NCBI RefSeq assembly: GCF_003633775.1
Contig: NZ_RBIN01000001.1
Coordinates: 310,001 to 374,000, forward strand
Direction of reading: 5' to 3'
DNA from: Kushneria sinocarnis
GTDB taxonomy: Bacteria > Pseudomonadota > Gammaproteobacteria > Pseudomonadales > Halomonadaceae
DNA: 64,000 bases
In this document: positions 50,886 through 58,557 of the stretch, one piece after another
Position numbering within the stretch: the stretch's first letter is position 1
Layout: each line of letters begins with the position of its first letter
Program-made: the position numbers and the translations under genes
The notes under the pieces: model-generated
Databases searched by the model: none
Told to the model about the DNA's origin: nothing
The model's input: only the letters and a program-made list of their open reading frames with translations

Positions 50886-51323
50886 CTACCGGGTCGACCA
50901 GCTGCGGCCGCCGGGAGGCGTGGTCTGCCCGTCCGGGCAGCGGACACCGCTGGTGGAGTACTCCACCGAGCCATCGGGATGGCGGCAGACCTTCGACGTG
51001 CCCCGGCTGTTGCCGTCATAGCCGTTGAGCCGGTAGCTGTCGGGAATGTAGTTCGAGCGCCAGTGCTCGAGCTGGGCAGGAGGCAGTACCACGCCGATGT
51101 CGACGTCGCGGCGCGGGTCGAAGTTGCGCGGGCCGTGGGTGCCGAAGGGCTGGTGACGGGGATGCTTCCAGGTCGGCCGTTCAAGCGGCGAGATCGGAGG
51201 CAGGCCGCCGGTGTCGGTCACGATGACCGGCTGCGCCAGCACCGGCGACAGTGGCAGGCTCAGCAGGATGGCGGTCATGAGGGGCAGGCAGAAGCGTTTC
51301 GATACAGCCGCTGGCATCGTCAT
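50886..51323 (-). CDS. Small exported hypothetical protein
   Basis: 145 residues with a signal peptide (RFCLPLMTAILLSLPLSPVLA) and a Pro/Arg-rich mature part. Near the C-terminus are two cysteines in SKVCRHPDGSVEYSTSGVRCPDGQ, which could form a disulfide. ATG 51323 has GGAGAG upstream; an in-frame start 11 codons earlier is less well placed. No family recognised. Confidence 0.6.
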   Translation of the reverse strand: MTMPAAVSKRFCLPLMTAILLSLPLSPVLAQPVIVTDTGGLPPISPLERPTWKHPRHQPFGTHGPRNFDPRRDVDIGVVLPPAQLEHWRSNYIPDSYRLNGYDGNSRGTSKVCRHPDGSVEYSTSGVRCPDGQTTPPGGRSWSTR

Positions 51324-51428
51324 GGGACTCTCCACGGAGGGCGACCGGATCGACATGCCGGTCTACGGTGGTCATCGGCCGCTGCGGGGCGGGCTTGAGT
51401 CCGCAGCGGCCGAGCACGGGAAAGGCGC

Positions 51429-52631
51429 CTACTGCCGGGCGTCGATCGGCTGCGCATCGGCCTTGATCCGATAGAGCACGAAGGGGCGCTGTCGCTGATC
51501 CTCGCCGTCGTGATACTGCGCCTGGCGCTCGAGCTGATTGGCGGTCACGAACACGCCGCCGTCGGGGCCGATCGACAGGGTGTCCGGCCACAGCAGGCGC
51601 GGGTCATGAGCGATCGTTTGCCACTGGCCGGTACGGGTATCCAGCCGATGGATGGCGTTGTGCTCGTAGTCGGTAGCGTAGAGGCGACCCTGGTTGTCCA
51701 TCGCCAGGCCATCGGAGGCCCCCTTCTGGCCGTGATCGACGACAGCTTCTTCTACCTCCCGGGCACTGGCATCGCGATCGCGCAGCAGCCTGGTTGGCAC
51801 GCTGTAGAGATGGCGGCCCGACAGCGCCGAATAGTAGAGCGTGCTCCCATCCGGCGAGAGGGCGATGCCGTCGGCCGGGACCCGGTTGATCTGCTGCTCG
51901 CCGTTATCACCGGTCACGGTCATGTACTGGCCTTCCACCACGGGCACGAAGTCCGGCTCGGCCTGGGTCGAGGGGTGGCCGTCCAGCCTGCGCCAGGCCT
52001 CTCCCGAGGCGAGATCGACCACGATGATGGCCCCCGGACCGGTAAACGAGGAGTCGGTGATATAGGCCACCCCGGCCTCACCGTGGCTGAAATCGAAACG
52101 CACATCGTTGAGGTAGGTACTGTCGAGGGCGGCGTCATCCGGTAGCACGATGGTCCGGTCGACCCGATTGGTGTCGAGATCGATGGCCACCAGCTTCGGG
52201 CCATGGTCGAGCTGCCCGCTGGCCTGGTAGCCGGCATCCGGCAGGGTGCCGGTATCGAGCAGCCAGAGATGACCATCGCCCGGCGCCACCACGCTCTGTA
52301 CGCTGATCAGCGACTCGGCGGGGGCCTTCGCGTTCGGCCGGTTGAAGTCGCGATCGGGGTAGGGCACGGCCCGGCCATCCTTCAGCTCGGCCACCGTATA
52401 GGCGTTGCCGTCGCCCCAGCGGGGGTAGCTGACGAAGCGCCGGTTGTCGCGGGTGACGGTCACCCCGGTCGGCATCTGCTCGGTAAAGCGAAAGGCCGCC
52501 TCGAGCTGGCCGATGCGCTGCTCGCCGGGCAGTGCATCGCTGGCACTGCTGCTGTCGGCCAGCGCCGCGGGCACACCCTGGCCGAGTGCCAGGGCGCCGG
52601 TCAGCAGTCCGAGTGAGAGGGCGGTGCGCAT
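51429..52631 (-). CDS. Exported MRJP/Yellow-like beta-propeller protein
   Basis: 400-residue periplasmic or secreted protein. The signal peptide (TALSLGLLTGALALGQGVPAALA) precedes a six-bladed propeller of the major royal jelly/Yellow family: MPTGVTVTRDNRRFVSYPRWGD, LWLLDTGTLPD, YLNDVRFDFSHGEAGVAYITDSS and DGIALSPDGSTLYYSAL are the family hallmarks. Bacterial members are often called gluconolactonase-like, but no activity can be assigned. ATG 52631 has CGGAG upstream. Its promoter region is shared with divergent tmcA. Confidence 0.85.
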   Translation of the reverse strand: MRTALSLGLLTGALALGQGVPAALADSSSASDALPGEQRIGQLEAAFRFTEQMPTGVTVTRDNRRFVSYPRWGDGNAYTVAELKDGRAVPYPDRDFNRPNAKAPAESLISVQSVVAPGDGHLWLLDTGTLPDAGYQASGQLDHGPKLVAIDLDTNRVDRTIVLPDDAALDSTYLNDVRFDFSHGEAGVAYITDSSFTGPGAIIVVDLASGEAWRRLDGHPSTQAEPDFVPVVEGQYMTVTGDNGEQQINRVPADGIALSPDGSTLYYSALSGRHLYSVPTRLLRDRDASAREVEEAVVDHGQKGASDGLAMDNQGRLYATDYEHNAIHRLDTRTGQWQTIAHDPRLLWPDTLSIGPDGGVFVTANQLERQAQYHDGEDQRQRPFVLYRIKADAQPIDARQ

Positions 52632-52754
52632 ATAGACTCCGTAAGTTTCGGTAACATGCCCCCAGTGTAGCTGATGCACTCAGGAGCTCATGCGCAGCAG
52701 CGGCATGTTAACCTGGGGCGATCATGTCGAATCAGTCCGTCGGGAAACCGTGTC

Positions 52755-54929
52755 ATGCATGAGGAGCACCATCAGCCACCGTGGTGGCCGCCCTGGCGGC
52801 GCCGGCTTGCCGCCGCGCGTCATCGCGGCCTGCTGTGGCTGGCCGGTTCCGCGAGTTGGACCCGCCAGCAGGCGCTGGCCCTGATCGACGGCGAACAGGT
52901 GCCGTGGGTCGGCGGCCGGGCGCCCGAGAATCCGTGTATCGAGGCGCTGGCGCCCGACCGGGCGCGGACCCGGCTGGGCGGCGAGAGCGACTGTGTGGTA
53001 ATCGATGCCCATGACGATCACGGCGGCGGTTTCGATCCCGATGCCTTCGGGGCGCTGGCCGGGACGGTGCGTGCCGGGGGCGTGCTGCTGCTGTTGACTC
53101 CGACCGACTGGGGCGTGCGGGCCGATGCCGATCACGCCCGGCTCTGTGATGATGCCACGCCGGTGGCGGCGCTGAGTCCGCGCTATCTCGCCCGGCTGGC
53201 GAGTCGTCTGCAGGCCTCGCCGCAGGTGGCCCACTGGCGCGAGGGCGAGGCGCACCCCCGGCTGCCGGAGTGTGCCGCCGACGCCCCGCCGCCGGAAGTG
53301 CCGCCGGATGAGGACTGCCTGACGCCGGATCAGGCCGAGGCCGTGCGCCGCCTCGGCCGGCTGCGTCGGCGGCGTCCGCTGGTGCTGACCGCCGATCGCG
53401 GCCGTGGCAAGAGTGCTGCGCTGGGGATCGCGGCAGCCCGGCGTCTGCAGGCGGGCGAGCGGGAACTGCTGGTGACGGCACCGCGCCCGGCTGCGGTGGC
53501 GCCACTGTTCGAGCGGCTGGCCGAGCTGCTGCCGGGCGGGCGGCGTGATGGCAATGTCTTCTACTGGTTGGATGCGGCCGGCACGCAGCACTGCGTGCGC
53601 TTCATCGCCCCCGATGCGCTGAGCGAACAGGCCGCCGACCTCGGCGGCGCCGGTACCACCCTGTTGGTCGATGAGGCGGCAGCGCTGCCGGCGCAGCTGC
53701 TGACGCGCTGGCTCAGGGCCTTCCCGCGGATCGTCTTTGCCACCACCGTGCACGGTTATGAAGGCAGCGGGCGGGGCTTTGCACTGCGCTTTCGCGCACA
53801 GCTCGAGCGTTATACACCGCAGTGGCGTGCCTTCGAGCTGACCACCCCGGTGCGCTGGGCACCCCATGACCCGCTGGAGCAGCTGACGGCCGAGCTGCTC
53901 TGTCTGGATGCGAGCGTGGCACCGCTGCCGCAGCCGGTCGAGCCGGATGCCATCACTACCCACCCCCTCGATCGTGACGCACTGGCCGCCGATGAAGGCG
54001 CACTGCGTGAGCTGTTCGGGCTGCTGGTGCAGGCGCACTATCGCACCACTCCGGCTGATTTGCGCATGCTGCTGGCGGCGCCCGGTCTCTCGCTGCAGGT
54101 GCTCGAACAGCAGGGCATGCTGCTGGGGGTGGCGGTATGCAGCGACGAAGGCGGCTTCGAACCCTCGCTGGCCGAGGCGGTGACCCGCGGCGAACGGCGC
54201 CCGCGCGGGCATCTGCTGGCGCAGTCACTGGCCATGCACGCCGGGGTGAGCGAGGCGGCCGGCTACCGCTGGCGGCGGGTGATGCGGATCGCCGTGCATC
54301 CCGAGGCCCGCTTTCGGGGCCTGGGGCGGCGGCTGCTCGAGGCGGTCGAGGCCCGTGCCCGGCAGGCAGGGATCGCGCTGCTGGGGGCCAGTTTCGGGGC
54401 CGAGCCGGGGCTGATGCACTTCTGGCAGCAGGCCGGCTTCGCACCGGTGCGGCTCGGGCTGACGGCGGAGACCTCTACCGGCGAACATGCGCTGATGGTG
54501 GCACGGGGGCTGACCGCCGCCGGCGAGGCGCTGCGGGTGAGCCTGCAGGCGGCGCTGCGCGAGCAGCTCGGTGAGCTGCTGCTGATCGAACTGGCGCCGC
54601 TCGACCCCGGGGTGGCTGCCACGCTGCTGGCCCGGGTCGCCGAGCCGCCCGGGCCGCTGACGGCCGCGGAGCACACCCGGCTGACGCGCTTTACCGACGC
54701 CCGGGCGCCGCTGGTGCCGGTGCGCCCGCTGCTGCGCCGGGTACTGCTGGCCGCCCTGCAGGACGACAGCACGGCACGCGCCGAACCCGAGGTGCTGGCG
54801 GCGCTGACCGGCGTGCTCTGGCAGGGGCGCACGCTCGAGTGGCTGGCCGGCGAGCATGGGCTGGCCGGCCGCCAGGCGGCGCTGGACTGGCTGCGCGCCC
54901 GGCTGGGCGAGCTGGGCCCGCTCGCCTGA
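52755..54929 (+). CDS. tmcA: tRNA(Met) cytidine acetyltransferase
   Basis: 724-residue enzyme that forms N4-acetylcytidine at the wobble base of elongator tRNA-Met using acetyl-CoA and ATP. Domains in order: N-terminal DUF1726 region, RNA-helicase-like module with Walker A TADRGRGKSAALG and LLVDEAAALPAQLL, GNAT acetyltransferase with VMRIAVHPEARFRGLGRRLLEAV and GASFGAEPGLMHFWQQAGF, and a tRNA-binding tail. It is somewhat longer than the E. coli protein. The ATG at 52755 is chosen from GGGA 9 bp upstream and from where homology begins. Confidence 0.93.
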   Translation: MHEEHHQPPWWPPWRRRLAAARHRGLLWLAGSASWTRQQALALIDGEQVPWVGGRAPENPCIEALAPDRARTRLGGESDCVVIDAHDDHGGGFDPDAFGALAGTVRAGGVLLLLTPTDWGVRADADHARLCDDATPVAALSPRYLARLASRLQASPQVAHWREGEAHPRLPECAADAPPPEVPPDEDCLTPDQAEAVRRLGRLRRRRPLVLTADRGRGKSAALGIAAARRLQAGERELLVTAPRPAAVAPLFERLAELLPGGRRDGNVFYWLDAAGTQHCVRFIAPDALSEQAADLGGAGTTLLVDEAAALPAQLLTRWLRAFPRIVFATTVHGYEGSGRGFALRFRAQLERYTPQWRAFELTTPVRWAPHDPLEQLTAELLCLDASVAPLPQPVEPDAITTHPLDRDALAADEGALRELFGLLVQAHYRTTPADLRMLLAAPGLSLQVLEQQGMLLGVAVCSDEGGFEPSLAEAVTRGERRPRGHLLAQSLAMHAGVSEAAGYRWRRVMRIAVHPEARFRGLGRRLLEAVEARARQAGIALLGASFGAEPGLMHFWQQAGFAPVRLGLTAETSTGEHALMVARGLTAAGEALRVSLQAALREQLGELLLIELAPLDPGVAATLLARVAEPPGPLTAAEHTRLTRFTDARAPLVPVRPLLRRVLLAALQDDSTARAEPEVLAALTGVLWQGRTLEWLAGEHGLAGRQAALDWLRARLGELGPLA

Positions 54930-55037
54930 GCGGTCAGGGCTGATGGCGCATGCGCGATGGCGTATTCTGACCCCATGGCGACCGGCGACGGCCGCCCGTT
55001 TCATCCTCATATCGCTACCGGCAGTCAGGGAGACGGC

Positions 55038-56492
55038 GTGAACGAACATCTTGAAACCATGGAGCCGACGCTCTTGTGGCGTCATTTCCGGACCTTCTGC
55101 AACACCCCGCGCCCCTCGGGCAGGGAAGAGGCGCTGGCGAAGAAGGTCGAGGCCTGGGCGGATGCACGCGGCCTTCATCACGAGCGTGACGAGGCGGGCA
55201 ACCTGCTGCTGCGCAAGCCGGCCTCACCGGGCCATGAAGAGGTACCGGGCACGGTGCTGCAGGGTCATCTCGACATGGTCTCCCAGGCCGCGCCCGGGGT
55301 GGAGCACGATTTTACCCGCGACCCCATCGAGACCTTCGAGCAGGACGGCTGGCTGCACGCCCGGGGCACCACGCTGGGCGCCGACAACGGCATCGGTGCG
55401 GCGGCCGGGCTGGCCATTCTCGATGATGACAGCCTCACCCACGGCCCGCTGGAGGTGCTGCTGACGGTCGAGGAGGAGGCCTCGCTGGTGGGCGCGATCA
55501 AGCTGCGCGAGCAGTGGCTGCAGGGCCATTTCCTGCTCAATCTCGACTCCGAGGATGAAGGCCAGGTCTATATCGGCTGTGCCGGCGGAGCCTCGGTCTC
55601 GACCGAGGCGGTGCTGGCCGAGGCGCCGGTGGCTCCCGGCATGGCAGGGCTGAAGATCGGCGTGCATGGCCTCAAGGGTGGCCACTCCGGACTGGACATC
55701 CACCAGGGGCTGGGCAACGCCAACTGCCTGCTGGCACGGCTGCTCGATCATCTTGCCGGCACGGGGCTGCAGCTGGCCGATTACGATGGCGGTACCATGG
55801 GCAATGCCATCACCCGCGAGGCCTGGGCCACGGTGGCCGTGCCGCGTGATCGGCTGGAACATGTGACCGGCGAGATCGAGCGCTTCGCGCGGCTCTACCG
55901 CGAGGAGCTCGAGGGGGTCGATGACGGCGTGACGCTCAGCCACGAGCCGGCCTCGGTCGAGCGCGCCATCGCGGCCGCCGACACCCGCCGTATCGTGGGC
56001 GTGATGCACGCGCTGCCCTACGGGGTGGCGGGCATGAGCCGTTCCGCGCCGGGCGTGGTGGAAACTTCCAACAACATGGGCATCGTGCGGCTCGAGCAGG
56101 GGAAATTCCGGCTGCAGCTGATGGTGCGCTCGCTGCGTGACAGTGCCCGCGACGAGCTGGTGGCGCGGCTCGGCACGCTGCTGGAGCTGACCGGCTTCGA
56201 GCCGCGCATCAATCAGGGCTATCCGGGCTGGACGCCGGACCCCGAGGCCCCGCTGCTGGCGCGTTTTCAGCGGGTGCACGAGACCACCACCGGCGAGGTC
56301 CCGGCGGTGAAGATCGTCCATGCCGGGCTGGAGTGCGGCCTGATCGGGGCCAAACACCCCGAGATGCAGATGATCTCGTTCGGCCCCACCATCCGTGGCG
56401 CGCACTCGCCGGATGAGCGGGTCGACATCGGCGCGGTGCAGAACTTTTACGCGGTGCTGCGGGCGATGGTCGAGGATCTGGCCCGCCCGTAG
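55038..56492 (+). CDS. pepD: Aminoacyl-histidine dipeptidase (peptidase D)
   Basis: 484-residue M20C di-zinc peptidase that cleaves Xaa-His dipeptides such as carnosine in the cytoplasm. Zinc and catalytic residues are in QGHLDMV (His, Asp), LGADNGIG (Asp), TVEEEASLVG (Glu pair), LNLDSEDEG (Asp) and IRGAHSPDER (His). The lid domain has GLKGGHSGLDIHQGLGNAN. The start is taken as GTG at 55038 because AGGGAG lies 6 bp upstream; an ATG at 55059 is possible. It ends 7 bp from the convergent MFS gene. Confidence 0.92.
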   Translation: MNEHLETMEPTLLWRHFRTFCNTPRPSGREEALAKKVEAWADARGLHHERDEAGNLLLRKPASPGHEEVPGTVLQGHLDMVSQAAPGVEHDFTRDPIETFEQDGWLHARGTTLGADNGIGAAAGLAILDDDSLTHGPLEVLLTVEEEASLVGAIKLREQWLQGHFLLNLDSEDEGQVYIGCAGGASVSTEAVLAEAPVAPGMAGLKIGVHGLKGGHSGLDIHQGLGNANCLLARLLDHLAGTGLQLADYDGGTMGNAITREAWATVAVPRDRLEHVTGEIERFARLYREELEGVDDGVTLSHEPASVERAIAAADTRRIVGVMHALPYGVAGMSRSAPGVVETSNNMGIVRLEQGKFRLQLMVRSLRDSARDELVARLGTLLELTGFEPRINQGYPGWTPDPEAPLLARFQRVHETTTGEVPAVKIVHAGLECGLIGAKHPEMQMISFGPTIRGAHSPDERVDIGAVQNFYAVLRAMVEDLARP

Positions 56493-56499
56493 GCTCGGG

Positions 56500-57705
56500 T
56501 CAGTGGCCCGGCGCCGCTGCGGCGTCGGGGTTCCGGCGCAGCACGCTGACCGGTACCGACAGCGACAGCAGCATCACCAGCAGGCCGTAGACCCGGGCGG
56601 TGGTCTCCAGCCCCACCGCCTGGGTCGCCATGCCGGCTGCCAGCGCCGGCAGACTGGCCGAAAGATAGCTGGCGACATAGAAGGCCGCCATCAGCGAGGA
56701 GCGCTGGCCCGCCGGCGCCAGCGGCATGATTGCCCGCATCGCCCCCATGAAGCCCGCCCCGAAACCGAGCCCCGCCACGGCGTAGCCGATCAGCAGCAGC
56801 GCGATGAGATGCAGCTGAACCCCGCCCAGCACGATTGCCAGCCCGGTCGGCAGCAGGGTACCGGAGAGCAGCAGGATGGTACGCGTGGTGAAGCGGCGAA
56901 AGCGCCATACCCCGAGGCTGCCCGTGACCGACAGCAGGGAGGCGGGCAGCGCACCCACCAGGGCACTGTCGGTAGCGGCGATGTGTTCGGTCAGGGCCGG
57001 CCCCAGCGAGAGCGTGAACCCGCCCAGCGCCCAGGCGGCAATGCTGGCCGGCATGGCGCGCACGAAGATGGGCATGACCGAGGGCGCAACGTAAACCCGT
57101 GGCTTCATCGAGGCCAGCGCACCCGGCTGCCGGGTGACGGTTTCCTTCATTTCGCGCAGCCCCAGCGTCTGCCAGAGATAGATCAGCACCATGACCGCGA
57201 AGATCAGATGCAGCGGCCAGGGCGCCGTTTCCACCAGAATCCCGGCGCCCAGTACGCCCAGCCCCATGCCCAGCATCGGCGCCACGCTGGCCATCAGCGG
57301 GCCGCGCTGATGATCGCTGTCGAGCAGGGCGGCGCCCAGCGCGCTGGTCACGATGCCGGTGGCCACGCCCTGCAGCGCCCGGGCGGCGAGCAGCCAGCCG
57401 AGATCGGTCGCCAGCAGAAAGCAGAGCATCGCCAGCAGCTGGATGACCAGCCCGCCCAGGATCACCGGCCTGCGGCCGAGATGATCGGAGAGCGCGCCGG
57501 TGAACAGCAGCGTCACCAGCAAAGTGAAGAGATAGGTGGCAAAGACCAGCGTCAGCATCGGTGTCGAGAAGTGCCAGCTTTCCTGATAGAGCTGGTAGAG
57601 CGGCGTCGGCACCCCGGACGCGGCCAGAAAGGTCATCAGCATCAGGGTGTAGAACAGCAGCTGACGCCGATCGGGCGGGCCCCACTCGTGGGCGGAAGGT
57701 GGCAT
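56500..57705 (-). CDS. MFS transporter, divergent from TetR regulator
   Basis: 401-residue inner-membrane major facilitator. After TM1 comes SGVPTPLYQLYQE, the loop 2-3 motif is GALSDHLGRRPVILGG and 12 helices follow. It shares the PTPLYxLYQ motif with the MFS protein at 1561-2745, implying related efflux pumps. ATG 57705 has AAGGA 9 bp upstream. The divergent TetR gene suggests that its expression is induced by its substrate, most likely a toxic small molecule. Confidence 0.82.
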   Translation of the reverse strand: MPPSAHEWGPPDRRQLLFYTLMLMTFLAASGVPTPLYQLYQESWHFSTPMLTLVFATYLFTLLVTLLFTGALSDHLGRRPVILGGLVIQLLAMLCFLLATDLGWLLAARALQGVATGIVTSALGAALLDSDHQRGPLMASVAPMLGMGLGVLGAGILVETAPWPLHLIFAVMVLIYLWQTLGLREMKETVTRQPGALASMKPRVYVAPSVMPIFVRAMPASIAAWALGGFTLSLGPALTEHIAATDSALVGALPASLLSVTGSLGVWRFRRFTTRTILLLSGTLLPTGLAIVLGGVQLHLIALLLIGYAVAGLGFGAGFMGAMRAIMPLAPAGQRSSLMAAFYVASYLSASLPALAAGMATQAVGLETTARVYGLLVMLLSLSVPVSVLRRNPDAAAAPGH

Positions 57706-57773
57706 GCGGTGCGGTCCTTGAAGCCAGGATTGTGCGTTAGAATACGCCCAGTGTAAGCCTTCGGGCTGCTAAG

Positions 57774-57786
57774 GCAAATATTTTGC
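57774..57786. promoter_or_regulatory. Candidate TetR operator in the MFS/TetR divergent region
   Basis: GCAAA-TAT-TTTGC is a perfect dyad 14 bp before the TetR start. A second, weaker dyad GCGT (57734-57737) / ACGC (57744-57747) lies nearer the MFS gene. Either could be the autoregulatory site. Confidence 0.45.
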
Positions 57787-57799
57787 GTTTGAGGCTGCC

Positions 57800-58393
57800 A
57801 TGAGTACGAAATCCGCGGCACGTCCCGGTGGCCGCAGTGCCCGGGTGCAGCAGGCCGTGCACGAGGCGGTGCGGGGGCTGGACGGCGAGCTTGCCCGCGA
57901 GCGACTGACGGTCCCCCTGATTGCCGAGCGCGCCGGAGTGACGCCCTCGACCATCTATCGCCGCTGGGGGTGCCTGCGGGAGCTGCTGGCGGATGTCGCG
58001 GCGCAGCGGCTGCAGCCCGAGGCGCCGCTTGCGCAGACCGGTTCGCTGGCCGGCGACCTGTTCGCCTGGACGCAGGAGTACATGGAGGAGATGACCTCCA
58101 CGCCCGGCCGCCAGGTGCTGGCCGATGTGCTTGGCAGCACGCATCAGGAGCGCCGGACACGTTGCTGGCAGTGGCAGCGTGACCAGCTATCCCTGCTGCT
58201 CGAGCGCGCCGCGTCACGGGGCGAGGCCCCGCTGCCCGGGGTCGAGCAGCTGCTTGACGGGGTCATGGCGCCGCTGATCTATCGGCTCAGCTATGCCCCC
58301 CATACGCTGGACGAGGCGCGACTGCGCCACTGGATACGCCAGACCCTGGACGAGGCGGTGGCCGCGCCCTCGGCAGCGCGCGGTGAAACTTGA
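57800..58393 (+). CDS. TetR-family transcriptional regulator
   Basis: 197-residue regulator. The N-terminal HTH reads LTVPLIAERAGVTPSTIYRRWG, typical of TetR proteins, followed by an all-helical ligand domain with LFAWTQEYMEEMTSTPGRQVLADVLG. It is divergent from the MFS pump and is the probable repressor of it. ATG 57800 has TTGAGG upstream. Confidence 0.87.
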   Translation: MSTKSAARPGGRSARVQQAVHEAVRGLDGELARERLTVPLIAERAGVTPSTIYRRWGCLRELLADVAAQRLQPEAPLAQTGSLAGDLFAWTQEYMEEMTSTPGRQVLADVLGSTHQERRTRCWQWQRDQLSLLLERAASRGEAPLPGVEQLLDGVMAPLIYRLSYAPHTLDEARLRHWIRQTLDEAVAAPSAARGET

Positions 58394-58557
58394 GGGTGAA
58401 GGCGGAATAAGCCGCAAAATCCCGTTCATTCTCTCCCATGGCGAGAGCCCGGCTCGTGCCAGGCTGTGCCCCATCGAGCGCTGTCCTGACGCATCCACCG
58501 GCTGACAGCCGGCATCCGACAACAGCGCTTTATCCGTTACGAGTCATGGAGAGAGGC

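Noticed and set aside
1561-57705. The two PTPLYxLYQ MFS genes as evidence of a recent duplication
   Set aside because: Similarity is limited to family-level motifs; they differ along most of their length and sit in unrelated contexts.
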